In this document: positions 20,250-31,689 of the stretch, piece after piece
How positions within the stretch are numbered: position 1 is the stretch's first letter
How the letters are laid out: every line of letters begins with the position of its first letter
NCBI GenBank assembly: GCA_037176705.1
Contig: CM073888.1
Location: 43,964,810 to 44,028,809, forward strand
DNA: 64,000 nt
Direction: 5' to 3'
DNA from: Molossus alvarezi
Taxonomy: Eukaryota; Chordata; Mammalia; Chiroptera; Molossidae
Translations under genes and position numbers: made by a program
The notes under the pieces: generated by a model
Databases searched by the model: none
What the model saw: the letters and a program-made list of their open reading frames with translations, nothing else
Told to the model about the DNA's origin: nothing

Positions 20250-21525
20250 TGAAGTTTCTTTATCCCACTGATTTTATGTGACATCTTTATTGTATACTAA
20301 CTTCTTTATGTGTATTTGGGTCTATTCATGGACTTTATATTTTATTCAATGTACCATTCCATTTATATGTCACACTGTGGTAATTACTGAGACTTTACGA
20401 TATGTTTTAGTATCTGATACCTTCATTGCTCTTCTAAGAAATTTTCTGGCTATGTTTTCTGGTTTCATTTTTGTATATAAACTGCTCACTTCGGCAGCAC
20501 ATTTGTGTATAAACGTTAGAATTCATATATTCTTTCCATCCTCATTTCTTTTCTTTCTCTTTCTTCCCCTTCCTTCGTTCTTTTTCACCCTTCTCTAGGA
20601 ATGTGCTACTCTTCTTGGCCTCATTCTCGTATTAGCCTATATTCTGACTCTGTAGGGGAGAAAGGAAAAATTGGACAAGTCATTGTTCCACTTCTCAAGA
20701 CGAACTCAATTTGCTTGTCGTCAAGAGAAAGGCAAGTCAGAGGGAAAAAACTATCAATATTTTAATGGGAACCATATTCAATTTATAAATTATCTTAGGT
20801 AGAACTGAAATCTTTACACTTTTGAATCTTTTTATCCAAAAACATAGCATACTCAAAATCATTGTGTGTGTGTGTGTGTGTTCTTTAGGAATGTTTTAAT
20901 GTTTTTCTTATAAAGGTTTTATACATTTCTTATTAAATTTGTTCCTAAGTGTTTTATCATTTTGCCACCATTGTAGGTGAGATTTTTCCTCATTAAATAT
21001 CTTAGCTACTTGTTGCTTGTACTTCTAAAGGACATTAATTTCTGAATACTATTTTTATTTCACAATTTTTTATTAAAGTCTCTTATTATTTATAGTACAC
21101 TATAGTTTAATCTTACGGAATTGTCAGCTTTATAATAAAAAATATGTAAAAGAGCATAATCTCCAAGTTTCATGGCTCTTTATCGAGTTGTTTAAATTGC
21201 ATTGAATAATATGGCCTATGTTAAGATATTATCATGTGAGAAATTGTTGATTTTATTAAGTTTTGGTATCAATAATGGGTGTTCGATGTTGTTAAAAGTC
21301 ATTTAAAAAAATCTGTGGAGAAGATCCTAAAATATTTCTTATATACAATATTTGTTCTGATAAATATATTTCTCATTATTGAACTGTATTTATATATTTC
21401 TGAATTAAACCTCATTTAAGGTGATAATGAATTCTGTTTACTAATATTTCACTGAAAATTTTGTCTTATATTCATAGACAAAATTGCAGTGTAATTTTCA
21501 AAAATTTAGCGAAGTTGTAGAATAG
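20250..21525 (-). mobile_element. Old LINE-1 ORF2 block, antisense, with a foreign insert
   Basis: The plus strand reads as the complement of ORF2: 'gcaatgtaccattcc'-like and 'aaattttctggctatg' near 20.4 kb, then 'ttatacatttcttattaaatttgttcctaag' (20925), 'gtgttcgatgttgttaaaagtc' (21280) and 'ttactaatatttcactgaaaattttg' (21440). About 20482-20760 does not fit L1 and is treated as inserted. A (TG)9 run lies at 20863-20880. No open frame survives. Confidence 0.65.
20483..20502 (+). pseudogene. Possible U6 snRNA 5'-end fragment
   Basis: The 20 bases TGCTCACTTCGGCAGCACAT match the start of mammalian U6 snRNA except for one base (A for G). Similarity fades beyond this into 'ttgtgtataaacgttagaattc'. 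It sits inside an antisense L1 block. U6 is a frequent L1 template-switch partner, so a truncated retro-copy is plausible. It cannot be functional. A chance match is unlikely but possible. Confidence 0.5.
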
Positions 21526-22010
21526 CTGACCCTGACCACGGATGGTTTCCTGCCGCCCTTCTCAGGGTCCTGGGTTCCCCGTACTCTGATCTCACTTCTC
21601 TTTCTTGTCAAAACACGGACCTGGCCTAGACCTTGTCTCTTCATCAACCTGAATTCTGGCTTTTACACATGTTTTGGGACCTTCATGCCTTTTCTTATAC
21701 GGCCTTCCTGGTTGGTTTTTTCCCCACTTGATGATTGTCATGCGGTTGGTTTCTGTTCCAGGTTCCTGATCCCATTTAGACTGAATTCCAAATAATTTCT
21801 GTTTGTTTCCCTCCCACTTTCTGGATTTAACGTACTCCCCCTACCCCAGGGAACCAGCTGACAAAACTAGGAACCCCAAATTAAATAGGGCTGCTGATGG
21901 ATATTAAACAGCAAGTCCTCTACTGCCCTTTTGAGGGCCTTGGCCACCACACACACTGTGGCCCACCTGGTCCCTCCCTGGCTTCTCCCCTGAAAAGTGC
22001 TGGGTACAAA
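21526..22010. other. Unassigned, GC-richer block
   Basis: Less AT-rich than its flanks, with CT-rich stretches. It might be an LTR remnant, but I see no polyadenylation signal, PBS-like segment or termini that support this. Confidence 0.35.
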
Positions 22011-22014
22011 CTAT

Positions 22015-22600
22015 GGACTATGCTAAGAGCTGTGGAGAAGACAAAGTGACAAGAACTTGAAGGCTAGAAGGACAGAAGTGAAGTGAGGCTCGTCTGTGTG
22101 CATTTAGGGTGTGGGAGGGGTGAGGGAGGGTGATGTTGTCAGGCATAAGCATTCGTAAAAAGCCAGATAGCTGTCAGGAGCCAAAGGGGTGGTACAAAAA
22201 ATTGCTATAAAAGTTGAGAAACGGAAAAACAAAGGTCACTATGACAGTGTTGGAAGACCTCATGGAGGACATCAGCACTAGTCTTTGAAGGCGAAAATAC
22301 ACGCCTGAGCCAAGAGAAAGGGGCTTCCCGTGGGGAGAAACGGCTGGAGTGCGACCACTGGAATCGGAATATGTGAAGCCTGGGAAGGGGCATCTTTCCT
22401 AGTGTGAAGGGTTTGCATGGAGCAGCAGGATGAGAGAGTGGATGGGAAGGTAGTTTGAATCCAAATTGTAGAGGAATTTACATTTATTCCATCATGAATA
22501 GGTTTTCCCTGAAAGCAAAAGTTCTTAGTAGGTGAAGGGAGAGGTCAGTACAAGGAAGGGTCAAGTACAGACAGAATAAAAGGGTTCAGAGTAAAACTCT
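22015..22600. repeat. Ancient mammal-wide repeat, class not assigned
   Basis: Phrases 'ctcatggaggacatcagcactagtc', 'ggctggagtgcgaccactgg' and 'tagaggaatttacatttattcc' belong to a common old mammalian interspersed repeat. Other pieces appear at 30.6-31.1 and 33.47-33.62 kb. I cannot name the family with confidence. Confidence 0.45.
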
Positions 22601-22720
22601 TGTAGGAAGATGGATAAAAGAGAAAAAAATGTCAAACCTACAGTTTTTCCTATTATCTCCATATGTATTATGGAGTATGTAAAAACATTAGCTGCTCTAT
22701 TAAATAAGAGATCCAATCTG

Positions 22721-22963
22721 GCCCTGGCCAGTTTGGCTCAGCGGTTAGAGCGTCAGCCTGCGGTCCGAAGAGACCCGGGTTCGGTTCCCGCTAAGGGCAC
22801 GTACTTCGGTTGCAGTTTGTCCCCGGCCCTGGTTGGTCGTGTGGGTGGCAGCCACTCGATGTGTCCCTTCACGTCGATGTTTCTCTCTCTCTCTCCCTTC
22901 CCACTCTATCTGTACAAAAAATGGAAAAATATCCTTGGGTGAGGATAAAAAAAAAAAAAAAAA
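22721..22963 (+). mobile_element. Young VES SINE with perfect target duplication
   Basis: Full-length copy of the 'GCGGTTAGAGCGTC' subfamily with an uninterrupted A19 tail after gtgaggat. The duplication aagagatccaatctg is identical at 22706-22720 and 22964-22978. A clean poly(A) and low divergence make it one of the youngest insertions in the window. Confidence 0.96.
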
Positions 22964-23045
22964 AAGAGATCCAATCTGTATCTTTGGAAGTAGGTTCTGT
23001 GATATATAACAGGTACTCACATTACACAAATCCTCCAAAGAACTG

Positions 23046-23071
23046 GTGTGTGTGTGTGTGTGTGTGTGTGT
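23046..23071. repeat. (GT)n microsatellite
   Basis: About 13 perfect GT units. Confidence 0.95.
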
Positions 23072-23349
23072 TAAACTATTGGTCCAGGGTTAAAGCTTTT
23101 GTATATAAACAAAGCAGATATCTGCTATTGCTTGAGTAAGCCATCATGTATCACAGACATCTTCCTGATCTCCAAAGATATGTTAATCTTTCTAGTGTTT
23201 GGTAATTGCGTGTAGCAGCAAGAGCTTCTAAGCTAAGCTCAGTCCCTACATGGATCTTGTTATTCGAATAAATGTTCAGATGAGATCACCAGTTGGTTGT
23301 TTTTTTTAAAGTGATGTAAAATTTTCAATTAAGTGAAAATACCCAATTT

Positions 23350-23865
23350 GTATAGTAATTGTATTATTTATGTATTGCTATAATAACAAAGTACCTCCAC
23401 ATTTAGTGGCTTACCACAGCAATAAACATTTATTATCTCACATAGTTTCTGTGGGGCAGGACATCACAAGCAGATTAGCTGAGTGGTTCTAGCCAGGAGT
23501 CTCTCATGAGTCAAGATATCTGAGTGGCTGGAATCTGAAGGCTTGCCCGAGTCGGAGGAGAGGCTTCCAAGATGGCTCATTTATACGGCATTTCAGTTGG
23601 TGCTGGCTGTTGACAGGAGAATTTTCCACATGGCTGTTTGTCCTCATGACATGGTGAGCAGCTTATCCCAGAGTGAATAACCCACAAAGAAACCCCAGTG
23701 TTTTTTATGACCTAGTCTTGCATACCTCACATCATAATTTCCTCTATACCTTATTACATAGGTCAGCCCTAATTAGTGTGGAAGGGGACTTTACAAGGAC
23801 ATGAACACCAAGAGGCAAGGATCATCGGAAAGCATTTTAAACTCCAGTTATTACAGTAATTGTAC
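23350..23865 (-). mobile_element. MaLR (MLT1-type) LTR, minus strand
   Basis: Read on the minus strand it ends 'cacagaaactatgtgagataataaatgtttattg ... aagccactaaatgtgg ... ttgttattatagc', the MLT1-class LTR 3' end with its AATAAA. Upstream are 'atgtggaaaattctcctgtc' and 'gagccatcttggaagcctctcc'. No internal retroviral genes are nearby. Confidence 0.75.
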
Positions 23866-23970
23866 CATATAATGGTGCTCTATGAGAAATATTTAGCTTC
23901 TCAGCTAAATTGCTACAGTGAAAAAATTATCACATAAATATGTGACAGGTTAGTGTATTTAAATAATTAT

Positions 23971-24201
23971 CTAGGTCCCGCCAGTGTGGCTCAGTGGTTG
24001 AGCATTGACCCATGTAACCAAGAGGTCACTTACTAGATTCCCAGTCAGGACATACGCCCAGGTTGTGGTCTCAAACCCCAATGGGGGGCATGCAGGAGGC
24101 AGTGTATAGATGTTGATGTTTCTCTCTCATCAATGTTTTTATCTCTCTTTCCCTCTCCCTTCCTCTCTCTCAAAAATCAATAAAAAACATATTTTAAAAA
24201 T
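23971..24201 (+). mobile_element. VES SINE, plus strand
   Basis: Head 'gtcccgccagtgtggctcagtgg', B-box region diverged, body with ctctctcatcaatg and tail caaaaatcaataaaaaaca. Flanking aaataattat (23961-23970, 24202-24211) is the target duplication. It belongs to the 'aatcaataaa' subfamily. Confidence 0.9.
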
Positions 24202-24399
24202 AAATAATTATGTGGTTGGTTATTAAAATAAAAATGATTTTCTAAGTAAACACAAATTCAAATGGTAAAATTCTAGTTATAGCTTGGTATCTCTTTTGAA
24301 GTTTGCTATTTATTTTAAATATTTTGTAAGTGCATTTGAATGTTGCATATTGACTCGCAATAGAAATGCTTTTACAGATACACATTAATAAGTTTTACA

Positions 24400-25609
24400 C
24401 TTCATTTTTTTTTTAGCAATATTGTAGACTAGATTACGAGAGAATACTTCTCGGTACAGCTTATATTAAAATAATGAATAATAAATGTTTTACTGTATGG
24501 CTGAGTTATGACTAAATGAGAGAAGTGAGAAACCACAAGAAAGAAAAAACCCACAAGGGTGAGCATGTCCTTGTGAGGATCTGGTAATCCCTGGTGGCCT
24601 AGTGCTGGGCTACATGTACCTGGGATGGGAGAGAAATCGGGGGGGGGGGGGTGTGCAGGAGAGAAGTCAGGGATTTGCACCAGAGACCTCTACTTAAAGC
24701 CAGAAAACTCAAAAGATAGTAACACCAGTGGCTAAGCAAAAAACCCCATTCTGCCAAGAGTCACTGTTCCCTAAAAGAAAATCATCACCCTGCAGAGGGA
24801 GACAGTTCACCTGTCTTTTTGTCGGCTCTAAAGATAAAGCAGATACTGTCTTCTTTGTAAATCTCTAACCACTTCTTCCAACCGGTTTGGGCCTGAAATC
24901 ACTCTACCTATGTGGCTCCCAAAACTGCAGGTTCAAAGTTATATTTAAAGCTACCCCAAGTTTATAGTGTTCCCAGGTTCCTAGCAAAAGCAAACAGAAA
25001 CCTTCTCTGAAAGAATGTGCCAAACAAAGTTTCAAATAATCCCTAATAATGAAATTCCAAGGAACAAGGGCTTAAAACAGGAACTCGCTAAATACCTGAG
25101 GAAACAAACTTTCCTGAGCGAGCATCAGCTGAAACAACAAACTACAGATATAGGCCCTCCAAGAACTCAGTTTTTAGAATTAGCTGATAGAGACTCTTAA
25201 CTAAGTATATTTAATATGTTCAAATGAGTAAAAGAAGAAATCAAAAGTGTTATTAAGAAAAAGAGACTATCATAATTGACAAGAAGGATTTTAAAAAGTA
25301 AAAAGAAGTATAATTTCTGAAAAATACAATAATTCAAATTAGAAATTCAATAGTAGATAGAATCAGCTAAAGAGAGTATCGGTGAACTGGGAGATAGAAG
25401 TGAAGAAACTGCATAAAATGAAATACAGAGGAAGGAGACAGACATTAGCAATGATGAGTAAAAGAAGATGTAGTCTGAGAATGTTCAATTTATATCTTGC
25501 TAGAGTTCCAAAAGGAGAAAATAAAAATAAAAAAAAATGGGAGTGAGGCAATATTAAAAGAGATACTAGAAAATTTTCCTTTAAAAAAAAAATCCTCACC
25601 TGAGAACTT

Positions 25610-25655
<46 letters not shown>

Positions 25656-26290
25656 GTTGATGTGAGAAAGAAACATCAATTGGTTGCCTTCCGTATATGC
25701 CCCAACTGGGGATCAAACCCATAACCCAGGTATGTGCTGTAACTGGGAATTGAAATGGCAGCCTCTTCGTACACAGAACAATGCTCAACCAACTGAACTA
25801 CTCCAGCTGGGCTGAAATTTTTTCCTGAATTAATGAAAGAAATCAATTCTCAAACTGAAAAAACAAATCTCAAGTAAGATGAATACAAAAGAAAAAAGGA
25901 CAATAATAATCTTTAGTTCGAAAAACTAAACTCAAAATAAACTAGAAACATAGAAAACACAGGAGAAATAGAAAACCCAAAATGGAAAATAAGAAGATAT
26001 AGGTAAATCCAAATGTGTCCATGATAATAGGCAGTGTAATTCGATCAAACTAGGTAAGAGGCCAAGATTGTCACATTTGGGGGAAAAAAAAGTAGTCCAG
26101 CCTATACATTGTTTAAAAAAGACATGTCTAAAACATAAGGACATGGAAAAGTTAATAAAATAATGGAAAGAGATTTACCATGCAAAAGAGGGGCAAGAAA
26201 AGGAATACTAATATTTAAAAGTGAAATAATAAAAGCTATTTTATGCATAAGAAAGCAATAACCATTTTTAGGCAACGTTTTACTGGATTT
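24400..26290 (+). mobile_element. Old LINE-1 5' region (ORF1 area), with VES insertion
   Basis: The plus strand resembles the ORF1 region of ancient L1M: repeated AAAGAA-rich coiled-coil-type sequence, 'gttccaaaaggagaaaat' (25505), 'gagatactagaaaattttcc', then after the VES 'cctgaattaatgaaagaaatcaattctcaaactg' (25822) and 'aagatgaatacaaaag'. A G13 run lies at 24639-24651. No frame stays open. The start is uncertain. Confidence 0.6.
25581..25813 (-). mobile_element. VES SINE, minus strand, with (GA)20
   Basis: Tail signature aaatcctcacctgagaac, an expanded (GA)20 at 25613-25652, 'gatcaaacccataaccc', and head 'ccaactgaactactccagctgggct'. Similar flanks (gaaaattttccttt and gaaattttttcctg) suggest the duplication. 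It is the last VES before a 14-kb stretch without any. Confidence 0.9.
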
Positions 26291-26732
26291 CTTAGATTAA
26301 AAAATATATAACTATTGAAAACATAGAAATCTAATTGACTTTATTCATAGAAGATATCATATACGTAAACATTTCTGGAGAGGTTTTAATTAAATTTATC
26401 ATTAAAATTAATAAAAGTTGAGTGTGATTACTGAATTTAAGTTTACTAAAGTCAAATGATTTCTATATAATTGCTTTACCACAGCTACTCTTAGACATTC
26501 TTAAGCCCTATATCCCCCATATTCCATTTCTATTCATATACCCCATAAAAACCCTGGCATATCTGCATGAAGAAACATGTTACAGAACGTTCATTAAATA
26601 AATCTTTTATTTCGCAATAAGAAAGAAAAAACAATTTTACTACCTTTGTGGTATAGTATTATAAATACATGTACATGCACAATACCTTTAAAATTGAGGT
26701 ATTATTTTAATGACTTACAGCCTGATATATAT

Positions 26733-27290
26733 TTTTTAATTTTATTGAATTTATTGGGGTAACACTGGTTAATACAATTATATAGCTTTCACGAGTACAG
26801 TTCTATAACACATCATTTTATATTGTGTTGTGTGTTTACCACCCAAAGTTAATTCTCCTTCTGTCACCATTTACCCCCCTTCACCCTCTTCTACCTCCGC
26901 ACCACCTTTCCTGCTGATACTCACCATGCTGTTGTCTGTATCTGTGAGGGGTTTTTGTTGTTGTTTTGCTTAATCCCTTCACCTTTTTCACCTAGCCCCC
27001 AAACACCCCTCCTCTCTAACAGCTGTCAGTCTGTTTTCTGTATCTATGAGTTTGTTCCTTTTTTGTTTGTTTGTTTTGTTCATTAGATTTCACATATAAG
27101 TGAAATTATATGGTATTTGTCTTTCTCTGACTGGCTTATTTCACTTAGTATAATATTTCCCAGCTCCATCCATGCTGTCACAAAAGGTAAGATTTCCTTT
27201 ATTCTTTTACAGCAGGGTGGTATTCCACTGTGTAAATGTACCACAGCTTTTTTATCCTCTCATCTACCGATGGGCACTGTTCTTTCTAAA
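26733..27290 (-). mobile_element. LINE-1 3' end, antisense
   Basis: The plus strand reads as the complement of an L1 3' UTR and ORF2 end: 'tttattggggtaacactgg', CT-rich tract, 'catataagtgaaattatatggtatttgtctttctctgactggc', 'ggtggtattccactgtgtaaatgtaccacagc'. It is older than the full-length L1 at 45 kb, but less decayed than the L1M pieces. Confidence 0.8.
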
Positions 27291-27910
27291 CGGAGGACTT
27301 GCAAGAGTAACAGGGAATGTCCAGGCTTCTCTGCCCAGTTGGTGCAGATGAGATCATAGTTGTAGTAATTACCTAATAATCATGCCTGTACATTCCCACT
27401 GGTCAGATTAGAAGCAATTCAGTCTCCTTTGGGTTTTCCTCTTTCTAACATCTCTTGGAGAGTCCTCAGGCCAAAGGCGGTAGAACCTTGCTTTTGTTCC
27501 AAAGTCACACCATGTTTTGCTTCTGTGCCTGGGCCACTTCCCTGACCCTCAGTGATGAGTTCCTGGGGCTCCGGGCCCGGCACTGTCTTGACTGCTGCTA
27601 TGACAATGGCGCAAGAGGGGGATAGGGTGCTGATGGGTACAATGCTTAGTGCTCTGTCCTCAAGTCCTCCCCTTTGGCATTGTTTCCATATCCAGACAAA
27701 TTAAACAAAAGTAAACCAAGTAAAAATAGCTAGGGTCCAATTGTTAAAGAGGGCTCCCCATTACACACAAATGTGAATAGTTACAAACCTGCTGCTTGGA
27801 CAATATCACCAGAGCAGAGGCAGCATCTCCGGTGGCCAGACAGCACTCCTTGGCTTCAGTCAAAGTATCTGAGGGAGCAGCAACTTCTCAACTGCTCAAC
27901 TTATCAGTAT
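27291..27910. other. Unassigned DNA
   Basis: Moderate GC, no open frame of note and no repeat that I recognise. Possibly an unclassified LTR-like piece next to the L1 3' end. Confidence 0.35.
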
Positions 27911-28125
27911 AAAGCATGGATTTTTTGAATCAGATGGAACTTACATCAAGATTTCCCCCTGCCCCTCCTTTTTTTCTTAGCTGACTAATCTTGGATACAT
28001 TATTTAACATTTCTTTACCTCAGTTTCCTTATCTGTATAATGGGGATAACAAAATTATCTATTCTTATGGGCTTATTGTAAGAGTTTATAAAGATGAAAA
28101 GGGTTTAGCCCAGTAAGCTTAGCAA
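27911..28125 (+). repeat. MIR SINE
   Basis: Core MIR order is clear: 'gactaatcttggatacattatttaacatttctttacctcagtttccttatctgtataatggggataac' split into recognisable blocks, then 'gggcttattgtaagag'. Ancient and non-coding. Confidence 0.8.
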
Positions 28126-29412
28126 ATAGTAACACTTTACTGTTGTATGTATGTTGCCAGTATGAATGCCACGGCCAAAACTATTTAGTAAATATAAGTA
28201 AGGCTTCCTAGGATAGGAGGAGCAATAAATGTAGAACAGAGAGCCCAGAAAATGTACTCTATATTCTCCATCTGGGTACCTGGAGGTCTTCAAAATGGCT
28301 CTGCCCACATACTTAACTGTGTTTGTGTTTATAATTCTTGTCTCAAGGGATTCAACAGAGCAGAAGCGGCTGCTATAGAAATGTACACTTCACAATTCTT
28401 ATTTAGTGGACATAGTTTCCATGAGACTTGTCTATTTCGTTCTTAGATGTCAGGTGTCATTCCACCCCTCTATCAGCATGCCTTCTAGTTCTGTGCAATT
28501 TTCATGTGCAGTGTGGCCAGGACTTTGAATGAAGGGAAGGCACATCAGACTGACCATTAGTCAAGCAATTTTTCCTTCTGACCCTGTGATTGACAGCTGA
28601 CATTTGCTAGCAGCAATCTGTCACTGCAGACCTTAAGAATGTGAGCACAGTATCATGAAAAGGAACTCTGGGTTCTGGTAGTGTCAGGCCTTTTGTTCTC
28701 TTTAAGTACCTTCAGATGACAAAGGGAAATTCTTCTAAAGCTCTGAGGATTTGAGTTGCATGTTTGTGTCTGCATTGTCCATGGAAGCAATTAAAATGCA
28801 TGATGTGCCAATATGTGATTGAAAAGACATTTCCACTATTGGACACTTGGACAATGTCTGTTTCCAATGAAAATTTACTTCAGGGGTGTTGGTGTAGTAA
28901 TACCCAACAGAAAATATTCAGAAGATGTTGATTAAAAAGATGTGGATAAATGTGCATTTTCAAAAATTGTGTGTCCAGGGTTTGAACACTAGGAATAAAC
29001 AAAAACCCCTAGAATGAACTCATTTTTCACATTTATTCCAGTGTTTTCTACATTCCTACAATTACATAGTGATTATACAGTGTAAGTCATTGTGTTCTTG
29101 TAAGAGTATCTGTTTATTTCTGAGTTGTGTGGTTTGTTTTGAGAAGAGTGAGGAGATACATTTATTACATGGAAGGATATTAGAATGTTGAGCCAACAAA
29201 TGAGAAAGTACATCACCATTTAATGGTAGATTCTCAACAATTTTGGATAATCCAGCACTCTAGGAAAGGGAACAAATTGTTGTTGCTATTGTATTTGTTT
29301 TGTTTTGGCTTGGCTTGAAGAAGGTAGGCCTTCATGCATACTAATGTGATGAGCCGTGCTACTTCTTGTATTGTTGATGTAAAAATGGATTTATGTTTGC
29401 TTAGGCTTAACT

Positions 29413-29445
<33 letters not shown>

Positions 29446-29567
29446 ACAGGTGATAGAGTATTCCCACCAGTCTAGTAAAATAACTACAACCAGAAGTTAT
29501 ATGGCTTGGCAAACTAAATTATATTAAATAGATTTAAAACTAAAGAATTAGAATACATTAAACTTAC
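28126..29567. other. Unassigned, probably unique DNA
   Basis: No named repeat apart from an A29 run at 29415-29443. Composition is even and no VES is present. This is a good region to test for conserved non-coding sequence. Confidence 0.4.
29415..29443. repeat. Poly(A) run, 29 bases
   Basis: Uninterrupted A29 not attached to a recognisable SINE or L1 on its 5' side. It could be the tail of a very short retro-insert or simple slippage. Confidence 0.9.
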
Positions 29568-29806
29568 AGGAAATTTTGAGTGTTGAATTTTAGAATACAA
29601 AACTTTGTAATTTGTACAAAACTATGCCAAGAAGTAATGCATTTCAGATGATAGTGTTTGAGACCCGTTCCATGGGAAGTCACTGAGGATTCAGTCAGTC
29701 CACGTGTAGGAACAAGATTACATGTTTCCACAAAGAGCAGAGGCTTGTATATCACATACTGACTGACCATCGTAGCTACTGGTAAGTTTGTTGTAAAGGG
29801 TTCCTG
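29568..29806 (-). other. Candidate internal exon, minus strand (unidentified)
   Basis: On the minus strand a pyrimidine-rich acceptor (ttttgtttttctacag, plus 29807-29822) is followed by 239 bases open in one frame. They are closed by a consensus donor cct|gtaagt at 29562-29570. The frame begins QEPFTTNLPVATMVSQ and its stop lies just inside the would-be intron. No repeat explains the segment. I do not recognise the protein, so a non-coding RNA exon or coincidence are both possible. Confidence 0.25.
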
Positions 29807-30624
29807 CTGTAGAAAAACAAAACAGCAGTTGAGCATGACTCAGCCAATAGGCATCCACTGCGTGTCCACAGGGAGCATGGTGCTAATCTCAGGAACACAG
29901 AACGAAACCTCCCACTCCTAGAAATAATAGGTGGGTTTTTCTTGCTTATTAGACATACATATAATATGCATATATGTGGCATATTTGGAGTGAAAAACAG
30001 TCATATTGCAAACACTATATACAATAGGGCTTATTTTGTGGAGATAAAAATTGTATAGACGATTCAACAAAACAAACTGAGGGTATCTCTGGGTACTGAT
30101 TTTTTTTCTTCTTTCTTTCTATCTCCTGATTATTCAATAATAAACATGGTTTGTTTATTTTTTATGTAATTTTAAATTCAGACTTTTTTTTAAAGAAAGG
30201 ACAACCAAGTCATTCTACAAACCTAAAAGTAGGAATCTGTAACCTTGAACTACTGTAGGAAATGCTAGAATAACTGATGGACGAAGAGACTGAAAACGGT
30301 GAGATTAAATTGGGAGCCAACACATCTGTGTTTAAATATATGACAATCTTATTGTATCTCATTCTGTCTGCCAAAAGACAAAACTGTTCTGTTTCCTTTC
30401 TCATTTTACTTAAAACTGAAAATAGTACTCATATAATAGACATATTGATTAAAACATTGTCATTAGATGAAACAAAACAATAGATTGTAAGGAAAATGTT
30501 TTTTGTCAATAACACACAGCTAAGAATTTAAATAAAACAAAGCTTGATAAATATTCCAAGAGCAGATTGCCATATATGAGGAAATGGCTTTAGGGATTTT
30601 TAATGAGGAAAACACTATGACGAT
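29807..30624. other. Unassigned DNA
   Basis: AT-rich, no recognisable repeat or frame. Confidence 0.4.
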
Positions 30625-31100
30625 GATTTTATTAATTCAGCAAATATTTATTAGGCAACAAGATAACCTACTCTAGGTACCGGGGATAAAGCAGCGAAAC
30701 AGGTAGACATGCTTTCAGCCTCATGGAGCATTCATTCTCGTTACAGCGATGAACAGGAAGCAAAAAGCATTCATATACTTATATGGCTATAGATCTAAGT
30801 TCTATGAAAGAGGAAGGGCAGGATACTATCCATTCATCAGGGGTGCTTATCCTACACAGAGTTACCAATGAGATGTTCCTGAGAGACATTTAATCTGGCC
30901 CATAACAATGAGTAGGACTTGACTAAGGCAATGATGGTGATGGGGGAATGGAAAGGGGACTTTGGGGAAAAGGGAATACTAAGTGCAAAATATCTTAGGC
31001 AGTGAAGAGAGTTAAAAAATAAAAGAAGGAAAATGAAGCTGGAGTATGGTGAAGAAGGCATATGGCTTCCTAGGCTGTGCTGAGTGTAGCTATGATCCTA
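30625..31100. repeat. Ancient mammal-wide repeat, class not assigned
   Basis: Begins 'attaattcagcaaatatttattaggcaac ... ctctaggtaccggggataaagcagcg' and continues with 'gctttcagcctcatggagcattcattctcg' and 'actaagtgcaaaatatcttaggcag'. This is a very common old mammalian element, related to the pieces at 22.0 and 33.5 kb. Confidence 0.55.
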
Positions 31101-31689
31101 AGAACAAAGGAGAGCTCTTTAGCCAGCATGTGAAGGCAACTCAAGTTTTTGTTCAAATAGTAACTACATTGAAATCATTTTATCTCTTAATCAGGATTGC
31201 TACATAGAATTCCAGAAGTGTTAGAAATGTGTTTTCTAATAATTATGGAGGGAAAATCAACAGAGGATTAAAATCTACTGGTGACGTCTTACTTAACTGG
31301 TATAACTTTTTCTGAGTCGACATGTACAAAATACAGACTTGTCTCTTTTATCCTGCCAGTGTACTTGGAGCCCCCACTGTTTCTTGTTGGCCAGAATTTC
31401 AGGATCTCTTTCAGAAAGGTTTTCCCATGCCTCAATTTATTAAAAAACACCAGGGACTTAATTCAGTCCAAAGTATTTTAGTCCAGCTTCTGAAACTCCA
31501 CACGGGTCGATGCTGGAAGCTGGTCTGTTGATTTCTGTCACACGGTAGCACTGTTGAAGGGGGTCCTGCCCAGATGAGCAGGCTATTTCTGTGTGCTCAG
31601 TGCTGAGACACACTCATGATGATTCAGGTCCTAGCCCAGGAGCCTGGTGCCCATGCTGTGTGTCAGTGCTGATGATTATTATGAAGTCT
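31101..31689. other. Unassigned DNA
   Basis: Short overlapping open frames at 31281-31531 show no domain. No repeat recognised. Confidence 0.4.

Noticed and set aside
24639..24651. G13 run as a regulatory quadruplex
   Set aside because: A single homopolymer inside an old L1 region; more likely slippage or assembly artefact.
29415..29443. A29 run as tail of a processed pseudogene
   Set aside because: The sequence upstream shows no gene similarity or target duplication that I can detect.
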